Assembly (NCBI GenBank): GCA_019671005.1
Contig: CM033721.1
Coordinates: forward strand, 53,450,364-53,514,363
DNA length: 64,000 bases
Reading direction: 5' to 3'
Origin: Hibiscus mutabilis
Lineage: Eukaryota; Streptophyta; Magnoliopsida; Malvales; Malvaceae
The notes beneath the pieces were generated by a model. That model did no database searches. It was not told the origin of the DNA and saw nothing but the letters and a program-made list of their open reading frames with translations. Position numbers and translations under genes: made by a program. Position 1 is the first letter of the stretch, and every line of letters starts with the position of its first letter. Positions 47,323 to 58,850 of the stretch are shown piece after piece.

Positions 47323-47990
47323 ATACCTATTGCGTTTGTTGATCATGTGATCACATGAGGCGAGACTATCCACGTTTGGTTCGTGAGGGACTTGTTCTTG
47401 CGCTTGTTGTTGGTAATTCTTTTTGGAGTTATGGGTCTATCGATCATTTGAGAAATGATTATCTATTGTTGGCGGGTGAACAGATCAGGGCACCTGTGGT
47501 TGCACGACGGAGAGGTCGTGGTCCTGGCTGAAAGCAGTTTCAATGTAGAGATGTGGGTATGCAAGTGACTATTCAAGGTCATGTGTTTGCGGTTGATTTT
47601 GATGGAGTTGTTGTTTTATGGTTTTGATGTAATCATGGGTATAGATTGGTTGATCGAGCATAGAGCTGTGGTTGGTTTTGGAACCAAGCGAGATTTGTTG
47701 AAACTTGTTGATGATTACAAGGTGGTAACCGTGGGTTAGAATGCTATGTTCATGTCTAATGTTGTTTTGGCTTTGGAATCAATTTGGTTGTTGGACTCTG
47801 GTTGTCAGGCATTCTTAGCCTATGTTATGAATTTGGGATCAAATGAGGTGCGTGTTTAGGACATATGTACGATATGTGAGTTTCCGGGTGTTTTTCAGAG
47901 GAGTTACCTGGTTTATTATCGGAGAGAGATATAGAGTTTGAAGGAGTTTGCCTATCGCATTGCATCGATGGAGTTGAAGGAGTTAAAGAC
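47323..47990 (+). pseudogene. Element G: gag zinc knuckle and protease remnant
   Basis: Reading from 47322, a decayed CCHC knuckle appears as YCVC-stop-SCDHMRRDYPR, the usual C-x2-C...H layout with a TGA in it. The protease follows in shifting frames: VTIQGHVFAVDFDGVVVL with no clear active-site triad, then FDVIMGIDWLIEHRAVV near 47628-47680, matching the end of the protease of Tekay/Del-type elements. Most of gag and the 5' leader are missing; E2 abuts the knuckle directly. Confidence 0.7.
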
Positions 47991-47999
47991 GCAACTTTA

Positions 48000-48436
48000 G
48001 GAGTTCCTTAATCGAGGCTTTTTTAGGCCTAGTGTTTCACCGTAGGGTACGCCTTTGTTAATTTTTAAAAGGAAGGATGGTGCAATGCGAATGTGCACTG
48101 ATTATCGACAACTGAACAAGTTGACGATTAAGAATAAGTATCCTTTGCCATGGGTTGATGCTTTGTTTGATCAATTTAGAGGTGTTTTGGTGTTTTATAA
48201 AATTGATTTGAGGTCTGGGTATTATCGGTTCAAGGTAAAGGATTTGAATGTACCTAAGACTGCCTTTTGTACGAGGTACGAGCATTACGAGTTCTTGGTG
48301 ATGCCGTTTGGTTTGACTATTTTCCCTATCACATTCATGGATAGGATGAATTGGTTGTTTCTTGAGTTTTTAGACTAGGTTGTTGTTGTGTTTATAGATG
48401 ATATTCTCATGTACAAAGGTACCGAGAAAGATCTTG
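48000..48436 (+). pseudogene. pol: Element G: reverse transcriptase, N-terminal half
   Basis: The frame at 48055-48378 gives RT fingers and palm: KRKDGAMRMCTDYRQLNKLT, KNKYPLPWVDALFDQ, FYKIDLRSGYY and VMPFGLT. After a TAG at 48376-48378 the catalytic motif follows as VVVVFIDDILMY, with FIDD at 48391-48402. Both aspartates are kept, where gypsy elements usually have (Y/F)-x-DD. The reading then meets LTR H. This is Ty3/gypsy, chromovirus-like, and dead through stops and the insertion. Confidence 0.85.
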
Positions 48437-50005
48437 ATTGATAGGTATAAATGGGTTAGTAGGTGTTAAGTGTTTAAAAGTTCTATTTTTATTACCCTTT
48501 TTACTCTTATTATTGCTAGACTCAGGCTTATATTAGTTGCATTATTAGTCATTCATGCATATTTGCATCGTTTCATTGGTGGACAAGCTTGATTTCATAT
48601 TTTGCTCAATTTTGTGGAAAAAGATACTGCTTTGATGTGTTTTTGTGTGTGTGCAGAATCACTTGCCAAAGCAAGGCTGGAACCAGTTGCCAGGGAAATG
48701 CATGAAGGAGATGCCGAGCTAGTTGACAGGGCAATGCATGAAGGAGATGTCGAGCTAGTTGCCAGGGCAATTTTTGACAAGGGATAAGATGATATGGTAG
48801 TCGAAATTGATGACTAGATAAGCCCAAGATGACGTGGAGCAAAGCTAAATCCCAAAGGAGTTTGATTTCCTTGAAGAGGTTAAAGAGAAATTAAATCCCA
48901 AGAAGATAGGAGAAGTTCTAAAAGGAATGTAAATATAATAAAGAATTATATTCTTTAAAGATATTTAATTCCAACTTAACTTCCTCCTCAAAAAAAACTT
49001 TGACCTAGCCCTATAAATTAAGGATCAAGCTGTCAACTCCAAGGAGGGAGAGAGAGGAGAGAATTTTCGACAAAGAGCAAGGGAGATTTCGACAAAGAGG
49101 CTTCAACCATTCTTTATTTTTTCTTTCTTGTTCCATTAGGTTTATGCTAGGAATTCTTTGTTTTGTGTTTCTTTGGAACCTAGCCATGAACTAAATCTAT
49201 TTGGTTAAGGTTATTATGTCTTGTGGTTGTGAGAAACAATTGGATTTTGATTAGGTATAAGAGTTTGCACTTTCAATTCAAGGTTTACTCATTCTTTGTT
49301 TTTCTTCTTGTTTGTGAGTGAATTAGGAGAGGATCTAGTAACTTCATCTATTTATCTACTATCGGGAGAGTTAGATTTAAGAAACGAATGAGTATGGTCT
49401 TTATTCAATCTATTGATGGTGAAGATTAATCCGGCTTAGGAATAAGTTAAGGATTTCAACGGCTAAGAGGTGCGCAAGATTGGTTGTTGTTCACCCTTGA
49501 TTCACGCAGGGATGTATTATCAAGGCATGCACAAATAGCTAGAGTTTCGACTTAGGGATAAGAAGAACCCATTGAAGAATGCTCCGCCGAACCTTGAAGT
49601 TGCTGCCCAGCTGCCCAAGTAGTTGCCCAGCTAGTCGCCCAGGCAACCATCGATTAGTTTCCAAGGCAACCCCGCTGTGCAAGTTGGCACGGCAATTGAG
49701 TTGCCCTTGCACTCTTTTACCAAGACGATCCAAACGGCTATCACACCTCAACTCGCGATAACCTGGCCTATTCTCTCTCATTTAATTACATCTTCTTTTA
49801 CTTATTTGCTTTCTACTTTAGTTGTTAGTTAAAACTACTACAATCTTCTACTTGTGTTTTTTTTCTTTTACTTTTTACAGTGCAAGAGTTTAGATTCTTG
49901 AAGTGGCACCAATCCCTGTGGAGACGATATCTTTTATACTATAACTTGCGACGTGTACACTTGCACAATTGCGGAGCACTTATTATGCACAACAGTAGGC
50001 TTTTG
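48437..50005 (+). mobile_element. Solo LTR H inserted in G pol (approximate ends)
   Basis: G pol is interrupted between the RT FIDD motif and a reading ERMFSRYLGKCKFWQ at 50007. The insert starts near TGATAGGTATAAATGG. Near its end it has CCCTGTGGAGACGATA and then ACTTGCGAC...GTGTACACTTGC, a layout typical of the 3' end of Athila/Tat-type or Copia LTRs. The middle has a plausible promoter (CCCTATAAATTAAGG near 49010). I could not find an exact target duplication, so ends are good to about 20 bp. No primer site or internal region is visible. Confidence 0.55.
48682..48768 (+). repeat. 36-bp tandem repeat in LTR H
   Basis: About 2.4 units of a 36-bp repeat containing ATGCATGAAGGAGATG and CGAGCTAGTTG. 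Being a multiple of three it keeps a short frame open with a repeated MHEGD element, but no protein is supported. Related words (GCCCAGCTAG, GCCCAGGCAA) recur near 49605-49660. Confidence 0.65.
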
Positions 50006-50850
50006 TGGAGGAGCGAATGTTTTCTCGTTATTTGGGTAAGTGCAAGTTTTGGCAGGTTGGAAGGAATTCTGGTGCTGAGAACGTTATTAGTAAGTGTAAA
50101 CAGTTAAACATGCACAATGCAAAAACACTTATATGTATATATATATATAAATATGCCAGTACATGCATACATTTGGGCATGACATTAGATCTTTTGCATA
50201 CATATACATAGACATCTATGAGGGCATGTAAGTAATCATGCATACATATGTTCACACTTATGAATGATTGTTTTGAGGCTGATGGAATGATGGTGTAAAC
50301 AAGGTACCTTATGTAAGTAGCTTTGGTAATGTGGTTTTTTGGAGTTCTCAAAGTTTGAAAGAGGGTGTTAAAGATTGGTTCTTGGAAGTTTGATTTGTGT
50401 TAGTTTTGAAACAACCAAGGTTGGAGTTAGAAGTTCGTGGGTTTCCTGGGTTTACTTAATTAACATCGAGGTTTGTTAATGAACCATCTAAGATTTTTGC
50501 GTCGTTAGCGAAGTTGTGGCCTGTGCATTTTTATAGTTGAGGGTGCACAAGCGCATTGTCCTACGCATGTTGTTGAGCTTGTCGCGGTTGTGTTTGCGTA
50601 AAGGATTTGGATACCTTATCTCTATGGTGGGAGGTGTGTTGTGAACTCAGATCATAAGAGTTTGAAAAAAAATGTGATGACGCAAAAGGATTTGGATATT
50701 AGGTAACATAGATGGTTGGAGTTGCTTAAGGATTATGATTCGATGATTGAATATCATCCGAGAAAGGCTAATATTGTGGTTGATGCTTTGAGTAGGAAAA
50801 ATGTGATGGAGTTGAGGTCGATGTTACACGATTAAGTGTAACACGGGATG
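50006..50850 (+). pseudogene. pol: Element G: RT thumb/connection and RNase H remnant
   Basis: Pieces in different frames: ERMFSRYLGKCKFWQ at 50007, then about 380 bp of foreign or decayed sequence with a TA-rich run near 50131-50150. A connection reading follows (SRFVNEPSKIFASLAKL near 50470), then RNase H (THVVELVAVVFA, DHKSLKKNVMTQKDLDIR, WLELLKDYDSMIEYHP, KANIVVDALSRK) at about 50550-50800. Several stops and frameshifts break it. The content and order match chromovirus pol. Confidence 0.75.
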
Positions 50851-50989
50851 ATGGCTTGTTGGCTGAATTACGAGCAAAGTCAACTTTGTCGTAGTTGATT
50901 AAGGAGAAGCAACTTTATGATGATGCATTCGTACCACATGTTAAGGATATCATAGATGGAAATCCAAGGATTTTCACTTTAATGATGAT

Positions 50990-51850
50990 GGGGTGATGTA
51001 TTTTAAAGGTTGGATAGTGGTGCCTAGTGATGTTGAGTTGAGGTGTATCAATTTGACTGAGGTGCATACTAGTCCTTTTGCTATGCATTCTGGTAGTATT
51101 AAGATGTATCGAGGGTTGAAGAAAGAGTACTTTTTGGTTGGTTTAAAGAAAGATGTGGCTGATTTTGTTGTTAAACACATGTTGTGTCAGCATGTTGAAG
51201 CTGAGCATCAGTTTCCTTTTGAGTTGTTGCAACCGTTGGGGATATTGGAATGGAAGCGGGAGAGAACCACCATGGACTTTGTGTTTGGGTTACCGTTGTC
51301 ACTCACTAAAAAGGAATCCATTTGGGTGATTGTTGATCAATTTACAAAGTGTGCATACTTGTGCCAGTGCATACAACATATACCTTGGATAAGTTGGCAG
51401 AGTTGTATTTTGTTGAGATTGTACGTTTGCACTGAGTTCCTAAGTCCATAGTTTCGGATAGAGATCCACGGTTTACAACAAGGTTTTGGGAGTGTTTGCA
51501 TCAAGCCTTGGGTACACGACTAAATTTCAGTACTTCGTATCATTCTTAAACAGATGGTCAGTCAGAGCATGTGATTCAGGTCTTGGAGGATATGTTGAGA
51601 TGTTGCATCATTGAGTTCCAAGAAACCTGGGAGAAACAGTTGCCTTTGGTGGAGTTTGCTTATAATAATAGATATCAAGCTAGTATACAAATGGCGCCAT
51701 ATGAAGCCTTGTATGGTAGGAAGTGTCGTACGCCTTTGTGTTGGGCTAAGGTTGGAGAAAAACATGTTTCTATGCCAGATGTGTTGAAAGGCACGAATGA
51801 GAAGGTAAAGCTTGTGTGTGATCTCTTAAAAGTGGCTTCGAATCGTTAGA
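50990..51850 (+). pseudogene. pol: Element G: integrase
   Basis: A zinc-binding HHCC-like region (VHTSPFAMHSG, then HMLCQHVEAEHQ, where the first Cys of the usual pair is lost) is followed by the catalytic core. The first Asp is in TTMDFVFGLP (51275-51277). The second is in VSDRDPRF (51457-51459), in a different frame from the first ORF. The Glu is in GQSEHVIQVLEDMLR (51565-51567), after a CAA-to-TAA-like stop. PLVEFAYNNRYQ and PYEALYGRKCRTPL continue to 51849. All three D, D, E residues remain but stops and at least one frameshift break the protein. Confidence 0.85.
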
Positions 51851-52265
51851 AATCCTACGCGAATTTGAAGCATAGAGAAATTGAATATGCGGGTGGTGAT
51901 CACGTGTTCTTGAAAGTGTCACCTTGGAAGAAGGTGATGCAGTTCGAACGTAAGGGTAATCTTAGTCCGAGGTTTATTAGGCAGTATGAGGTTGTGGAGT
52001 GTGTGGGTTTTGTGGCTTATCGTTTGAGGTTGACTCCCGAGTTGGAAAAGATTCATGATGTGTTTCATGTATCGATGTTGTGAAGGTAGCATCCTGATCC
52101 ATCGCATGTTATGCCGGGGGAAGATATTGTGTTATGGCCGGATTTTTCTTATAATGAGGAACCTGTAAAGATCCTTGATTCTAGTAGCAAATCTCTTCAT
52201 GGCAAACCTATTGAACTTGTAAAGGTGTCGTGGCGACATCGTGGAGTTGAAGAGCCCACGTAAGA
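51850..52265 (+). pseudogene. pol: Element G: integrase tail and chromodomain-like end
   Basis: The reading GDHVFLKVSPWKKVMQF and GNLSPRFIRQYEV gives the DNA-binding C-terminal part of integrase, ending HDVFHVSML before a stop at 52081. In the same region HPDPSHV, then EEPVKILDSSSKSL and LVKVSWRHRGVEEPT with a stop, follow the layout of Tekay/Del-type chromodomains. That would guide integration to modified chromatin. Confidence 0.75.
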
Positions 52266-52352
52266 GAGCAAAGCGGACATGATGAAAAAGTTTCCAAATT
52301 TGTTTCCTTCAGTAAAAATTTCGAGGATGAAATTTCCTTAGCGGGGTAGAGA
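52266..52352 (+). other. Element G 3' untranslated end with polypurine tract
   Basis: After the chromodomain, a reading resembling the usual pol end is followed by the purine tract GCGGGGTAGAGA at 52341-52352, directly before the LTR start TGTAATACCCC. Confidence 0.65.
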
Positions 52353-54089
52353 TGTAATACCCCGGTTTTGGGCCTAGAAGTTTGCTAGGTTGATTAGACG
52401 GCCTGGTAGACCGAGATTAGAGATTCGAATTAGATTTAGGTTAAAAATCCAAATAAATATTTTTAAGTGAGACAAAAATATGGGAAAATATCCTAAAATC
52501 ATTATTTAATATATGGATATATTTGGTGAAATCAATTTTGGAAAATTGGTTTTGGACATTTGACATTTTGGGTTAGTGACCAAAATATAAAGAATGAAAA
52601 CTATTTTTAGTGACTGTTTTGAAAAAGGGTCAAATCTTAGAATCTTTAAGGAGCCAATTTAACAAATGTTTTTATCAGATTTTCCTCTCAATTAGGATTG
52701 ATTTTAAAGAGTTTAATTAAGTAATTAAAAGGAGATTTAATAAAAGAAGGTAGTTATTTCCTTAAACCACTTTTGACGTAACTTTTACTCTCAAAATTTT
52801 CTCTCAAAATCTCTTCAGCAAAACACTCTCTTTTTCATCAAAGACTTCAGGTAATGATCTTGATTTCTTAAACTTTTAATTTCCAATGGATTCTTCATTC
52901 TTGTGTTCCAAAATCTCATTGTTTTCCTTTGTTTATCAAGAGTAAAGAATCCAATTGAGGGGAAATTCACTCATCGGAGGTAAGGTTCATTTTTCTCTTG
53001 TAATGAAAGGTTCTTTACTGAAATTCCCAAGTATTTGATCCTTGTTTAATGTTTTCTAATGAGTTGATGATTTAATAATGGAAATTGGTTAAATCAAGGT
53101 TTATTTGTTGTGATGATGTGATTTTTGTATTGGATCTATTTCGTTGAGTTCTTGATTGCTTTTATTCATGATTTTGATGTTTGATAATGTTAGTAAGTTG
53201 GTTTTAACATTGGAATCTTGAAACTAGGTGAATCTTTAATATCTAGGTTGTTAGTTATGTGTTTTTGAGGAGTTGTGGGAGGTTTATGGATGCTAGAGGT
53301 ATAAGGATGTTATTAGGTTTTTTGGGATGTTAATTGATGGATTAAACCAGTTGGTTTTGGCTGGGTTAAGTTTGGAAGGTGATTGATGTTGTTTTCGATA
53401 GTTTCGACTAGTTTTTGGAAGGCGAATGTTGACGCTGCATGGGATCTTTGTTTAGTAGCGAGTTGAACACATAATGATGCATTTTCTCTTTGTTTTTTAT
53501 GGTTAAATCAACGGACGATCAAGGCGGGGTTGCCTAGTGGTGTGCGTTGCTTATCGGAGGCTCAATATGTGTTGGCGAGCGAGGTGAATCGGTGAGTGAA
53601 ATGGGTTTAAGATATTTAAAAGATTTGATCGTTGGATCATCGGGGTTTAGTTATAGCCTAAAAAGCTTAACTAAGCTCAAGCGTAAGTCGTTCTTACTTC
53701 GCTTGATTGTTGGTTTCGAGATGAGCTTGCGGATTTCATGTTGGTTTAAACATGGTTGATTTTCATGTTTTGGTTTTAAACATTGTTTGATTTACTTACT
53801 ATAAATGCATCGTTTTGGATAAATATGCAATGTTTATCAAAGTATTTGAATTCATATGAGCATTGATAATTGTTCCTAAGAGAATGTGATGTTGCCTTTG
53901 GCAATGTGGTATTGCATATGAAATGCTTTTTATGAAATGCATTGGAAAACAATAAGTAAATGTATTTGGAAATGATATATTGGCTTTGTGGTGTAATGAG
54001 AAAGTTTCAGATATAGTTGGCTAGCCATAGGATGAAAGTGCACTATAAATACAAAATCGATCGTGTGAAATTCTTTGGTTACACAATAG

Positions 54090-54185
54090 GGGTAGTTCTA
54101 TTGTGAAGTGATTGGGGTAGTTCTATTCCCGGCCGAAGTGTGGGGGTAGTACCGCCATGAGACTTGATAGGGGTAGTGCCATCCG
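54090..54185 (+). repeat. GGGGTAGT short repeats in G LTR
   Basis: GGGGTAGTTCTATT occurs twice, then GGGGTAGTACCGCC and GGGGTAGTGCCATC, within 90 bp. They stand where family C has its GCGACAG repeats, after the same anchor. Confidence 0.7.
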
Positions 54186-54959
54186 GGTTACTTTAATTGC
54201 CAATATATGTGAATTATTGAGATAAATGATGTTTATATATGTTTTGATGCTTATGATTATTATGCATGATTTGTTGTGGAAACAAATGAGATAATTCTTG
54301 GGTAGTAAAGCATGTTTTGGAAACAATATGAGTTATTGTTTTCAACCGGATTTTTAACCAATGTGAAGTGCTTGGAAAGTAAGAATGTTTTGGTTTAAAA
54401 GGCATGATAATGTTTTGAAAGTGGTTTTAAATGATGAACTATTTGTGAGTTGGAAACCGGTTTTAATTGCATTGATGGTGTTGTGTTTTGATCACTCTTC
54501 ACTAAGCCTTGTGTGCTTATGCTCACTTTGTCCATCAGTGTGGAGATTTAAAGGTTGGAGGAAGCGAGCAAGCGAGGGAAGATCGAAGGACTTGTTAACG
54601 CAAAAGTATGACTCTTCGAACTAGACTTGTAATAAAGGCAATGAGGTACATTACTGATTAGAGAGGGTTTTTGCTAAATTCCCTATTTGGGCAAGTTTGT
54701 ATTACTATTTTGGGCTTGTAAATGGCCTTATACGTTTGGTTGTTGCTTCGAATTTATGTTTCATATGGTGGTTGATTTTTTTCTAGGAAGCATGCCTCTA
54801 GATTTTCGTTTGAAGTATGATGCCATGATTTGATCATGTTTCTGAGATGTTTTAACATGATTTGATCTTTAGAATTGTGTATATGTTTAGGGTTTGATAA
54901 AGCATGTTTGGACCCTTGATTGTATGTTAAACCAGAAAAATTAGACATTTCAGGTCAAG

Positions 54960-55175
54960 GCATACTGATATGCGTGAGACCATATCGATACGGGTTAGTG
55001 TTTTCAATCATAGTGTATCGATACTTGAAGGCGTGTATCGATACGGGATAGTGATTTCAGGCATAGTGTTTCGATACTCAAAGAGGTGTATCAGTACGGG
55101 TTTGAGCTACTAGAATCTGGGATTTTGAAAATGCATAGGTGTACCAATACACTTGCTTGTGTATCGATACAGGTA
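54960..55175. repeat. GTATCGATAC cluster in G LTR
   Basis: ATATCGATACGG, TGTATCGATACTT, TGTATCGATACGG, TTTCGATAC, TGTATCAGTACGG and TGTATCGATACAGG lie within about 215 bp, mostly 30-40 bp apart. Confidence 0.8.
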
Positions 55176-55510
55176 GTTGTTAATACAGTTAAAATGTGCT
55201 TTTAAGCTTTCTATTTTATTCATTTTGGTCCCTGATTGTTACGCATGCAATTAAATGAGTTCGGAAGGTCATTTTAAGCTGAAATTGGACATGTGAGCAT
55301 TAAACCTGACTAATTAAGGATTGGTAACTTCAAAATGGATTAAGTCCTTATATTTTTCTAGAATTGCAATTTGGTCCCTAAATTCCAATTGCGTGCAATT
55401 AGATGTTGATTCGATGCCCGATTGATTTGAGTTTTCACCCGCTGCCAGTATGCATACCATAGGTTATAATGTTGCATCTAGAAAAGATAAATGAAAAAAA
55501 TGGACGTAAT

Positions 55511-56440
55511 TCAAGTTAAATCTTTACGGGTTTGTTTCGACAAACCCAATGTAAGCTCGCTCGGTTCGACGCTGACCAAGAACGACCCTAGAAACGTAGT
55601 CGCTAGCATCACACATAAGTTTAAATGGTTGTGACCATTCAGGGTGGACATGACAACTGGTGCAGAAATAAGTTCCTTCGTTAGGGTTTCGAATGTTACA
55701 GGAAATTGGTCATCAAACTCGAATGCTTTATTTTTCTTTAGCAACAAGTATAGGGGCTTCGAGATTTTGGAGTAGTCTTTAATGAATCTACTATAGAAAT
55801 CGACGTGGCCAAGGAAGCTTTGAATGGCTTTGGCATTAGTAGGTGGTAGAATCTTCTCTATGACTTCAATCTTGGCCTTGTCAACTTCAATGCCTTTATC
55901 AAAAATACGATGACCTAGGATAATGCCCTCAGACATAATAAAGTGGCCATTTTCCTAGTTAAGTATGAGGTCAATTTCCTCACATCGTGTTAATACTTTG
56001 GCCAGGTTTCCTAAGCACTGATCAAATAAGTCTCCATAGACAGAAAATCATCTACCATGTCTTAAAAGAGGGCCATCATGCAATGTTGTAATGTTGTTGG
56101 GGCGTTGTGAACGCCAAAACGCATTTTACCAAAGGCATAAATGCCGTTGGGACATGCGAATGTTGTTTTCTATTGGTCATTCAGTGCAATAACGATCTGG
56201 TTGTATTTGAAGTAACCATCCAGAAAGCATAGTAAGGTTTCCTTGCAAGCTTGTCAAGCATCTAGTCAATAAACAATAAAGGGAAATGGTCATTTTCCGT
56301 GGCTTTGTTCATCTTCCAGTAGTCTATACATATCTACCATCCAGCAACAGTTCTGGTCGGAAGGAGTTCATCAACGTCATTTTTGATCACAGTCATGCCT
56401 TCTTTCTTTATGTTAAGAGGCTCAACAATCAAACGAGATA
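55511..56440 (-). pseudogene. pol: Athila/Tat-like RT fragment
   Basis: On the minus strand the reading starts near EGMTVIKND (56410), continues with ICIDYWKMNKATENDHFPL and a decayed palm with stops. It then becomes a clean ORF at 55936-55511: GIILGHRIFDKGIEVDKAKI, IQSFLGHVDFYSRFIKDYSK, SKPLYLLLKKNKAFEFDD. These are RT palm, thumb and connection motifs of the non-chromovirus Athila/Tat group of plant Ty3/gypsy elements. Neither RNase H nor integrase is present. Ends on both sides are abrupt, so it is an internal fragment. Confidence 0.8.
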
Positions 56441-57500
56441 GCCAAGAGGTGGTGAATTGAATTTGAGTGTTTATGGTGGAAGCAATGGGAATTTAAAAAT
56501 TAACACTAGGATTTATAGTGGTTCAACTTTCTAACCAATGTCTACATCCACTACCTTAGCTTATCACTAAGGATTTTCCCAAATTTACTCTTGAATTTCT
56601 TTCCTTTTTCTCAGGCTGAATGAGATAACCCTTACAACCTCAAAGCTTATACCCCCACAAAGCTTAGCGAAACTCTCTTACAAAGAGAAAACAAGATAGC
56701 AAACTAGGAAAACCTTACAAGGTTGTGTCTTTGCAAATTAAGCCCTCGCCCAAATCCTAACACTTGAGCATATATAACAATTAAGCTGAGAAGTGTGTTC
56801 TACAAAGAAATCGACAATTAAAGCACTAAAACACTTTCTCTATACATTGAATGTTGGTAGTTTGTTTCTTATTGTTCCATGGATGCTTGGAGAGGTCTTT
56901 TATTCCCTCTAATGGCTTCATGACTGTTACTAGCCGTTGGGTGTTGTTAAGAGCCATTGGAAAAATAAATTCCAGCCATAAATGTAGTTTTGGGCTCGTC
57001 GGTATCAGTATAGGGGGACCAGTATCAATACCTACTCAAAGAGGAAAGAGCCATTGGAGCAATTAATACACTAGGTATTGGTACTCGATACAGAGGTATC
57101 GATACACACCTTAGGGTATCCGTACGCCAAATGGCTACTGGAATTTGAAAACTTGGGGATCAAAAGGTCGTATCGGTACACACAAAACCGTACCGTTCTA
57201 GGCACTTTGGGTATCGATAAGGGTCAAACCGTATCAATTCTCAAGGCCAGGTTTTGACTATTAGGCACTTTAAAACCCTTTAAAAACATGTCAAAAACCC
57301 TTTAAAAACATTTCAAACATAGTTTTCAAGTTTATGGACTTTTGAAATATTTTTGCAAATTAGTTTTAAGTCCAAAAAAAATTCTTTAAGTTATAACAAA
57401 ATCAAATATAGGTTTTACAATCTCTCCCCTTTTGATATAACGAAACCACTTGAAAATTTGTTTTTGTGAAAACTCTCCCTTAAAAAGACACATTTTATTA
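56441..57500. mobile_element. Possible SIRE-like Copia fragment
   Basis: CCAAGAGGTGGTGAATTG near 56442, a run about tables of dry text such as GTCTACATCCACT and CTTATCACTAAGGA, and CAATCTCTCCCCTTTTGATA near 57419 resemble the LTR-flanking region of SIRE/Maximus Copia elements as I remember them. No protein supports this. A GTATCGATAC cluster lies inside at 57000-57240. Confidence 0.35.
57000..57240. repeat. GTATCGATAC cluster near 57.1 kb
   Basis: GGTATCAGTATAG, AGTATCAATACC, GGTATCGATACAC, GGTATCCGTACGC, CGTATCGGTACAC and GGTATCGATAAGG occur in about 240 bp. The surrounding sequence does not look like E or G LTR. Confidence 0.7.
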
Positions 57501-57975
57501 AACCTTTACCATTTAGGTATTTACCTCAATCCAAGCTCATTTAGCATTGTATAGCACAAGAATAAGATGTCAAAATCAAACAACAAAGATGCTCAGGAAG
57601 GACTCTGGCCATTCCCAAGACTTTAGACTACACTCATACTTGAATCCACACTCTCTCCTACTTCTAAAATTTCCCTTTTCTAGCCTTCATGTCCTTATCC
57701 TCTTCCTAATCATGATGTGAACCCCAAATTTAAATAACAAACCATTAACACCAATTCAGTTCATTTACTAGTATTCCTATTGCAATCATAAACGCATATA
57801 CACACACACAAATCAGTCCTTTAATGTTCTTATTTAAGTAAAACAACTCATAACTTATATATATACATATTCATATATCAAAACAGTTTAAAAAGGTTCG
57901 TATTCAGCAAAATAGCTTTATTTTTCTGTTTACACATACTCATGAATCAAACCAGTCCCATAAACACACACACGG

Positions 57976-58012
<37 letters not shown>

Positions 58013-58850
58013 AATACGACAATCCAAACTCTTGTACATCCTCCATATGTTCAAAATAGTTTCCTAAGGTTACTTATAAATATAATTCAGCCCTGATTTC
58101 CCTTATTATTAATCACACATTTGAAAACAGTCCAATTACTCTCAAAATGTCCAAAACCATTCTCAACAATCACAAACACTGAAAAACAGTCCCCAAATTC
58201 AAAAATTCAATCCATCATGCTTTCGCAATAGGCCAAACAGTCTAGTTTGCTAAAATAATTCTTAATTTAGTAATCAGCCCTTTATTTCTACTCAAAACAG
58301 TCCTCATTCGATTCAAACTCATTCCACTATTTTGCTAGATTAAAATTATCCTTTTATTCTATTGAAAACAGTTCCATTTCCGGGTCTACATACACCAAAA
58401 CTATGCGGTTTTCACACATATATACATATTCATTCCAAACAGTCCACATTCAAACATGTATACACAATTCTAGGTAGATTTCATAAGTATACACACTGGT
58501 TTATTCAAATCTATATGTATTCAAACATGTACATATATATTTGTCTATATATGTATATATCATTTGAACATAAAACTCTTAAACAATCATTTATTTAGTC
58601 TCATGCAATCTCAAGATATATTGATTTATAATCCAAACTTTTCTACACTTAAACATGCAAAAAAGATCACTAGAATTAAGAAGGAAGAGAAAACAAGAGA
58701 GTTACCTTACTAGCTAGACTCCTTCAACAAAGTTTAAATTTGAGCTAGATTGTATCAAGCCCCAACTTTCTCTCAATTCTCTCACTAGTTCGGTTTTTAG
58801 GGGATTATCATCCATAATCATTCGTTTAACGCAACCCATTCAAAGAACTA
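57501..58850 (-). mobile_element. LTR fragment of C/D/J type
   Basis: On the minus strand a GA-rich tract (near 58765-58790) is followed by many GGACTGTTTT-type motifs (58460 down to 57800). A stretch near 57605-57650 corresponds to one in LTR E at 30755-30795 (..GACTACACTCA..). Neither end is recognisable. The ORFs here are short and unlike known proteins. Confidence 0.5.
57965..58013. repeat. (CA)n(TA)n microsatellite
   Basis: A run of CA dinucleotides with one interruption passes into about seven TA units. This is an ordinary compound microsatellite. Confidence 0.9.

Larger units (their letters stand above)
52353..55440 (+). mobile_element. Element G 3' LTR (3' end missing)
   Basis: It starts TGTAATACCCC just after the purine tract. 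Contents in order: TTTTGACGTAACTTT near 52770, the anchor GATATAGTTGGCTAGCCATA near 54012 followed by four GGGGTAGT units (54090-54180), a probable R/U5 part near 54500-54600, and a GTATCGATAC cluster (54960-55175). No TGTTACA end is found before the next element's pol at 55500, so the end is lost. The 5' partner may be 35149-36980. Confidence 0.75.

Noticed and set aside
48602..48787. 61-residue ORF with MHEGD repeats as a peptide gene
   Set aside because: It is explained by a 36-bp DNA tandem repeat inside an LTR, and the antisense frames are equally open.
49010..49025. H as a complete retrotransposon
   Set aside because: Only LTR-like sequence is visible; no primer site, purine tract or coding region was found in about 1.57 kb.
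50131..50150. TA-rich run as a promoter
   Set aside because: Simple TA dinucleotide run inside a decayed pol gene, with no downstream frame.
57000..57240. Assigning the 57 kb palindrome cluster to element G or E
   Set aside because: Flanking sequence does not follow either LTR, so it is kept as separate.
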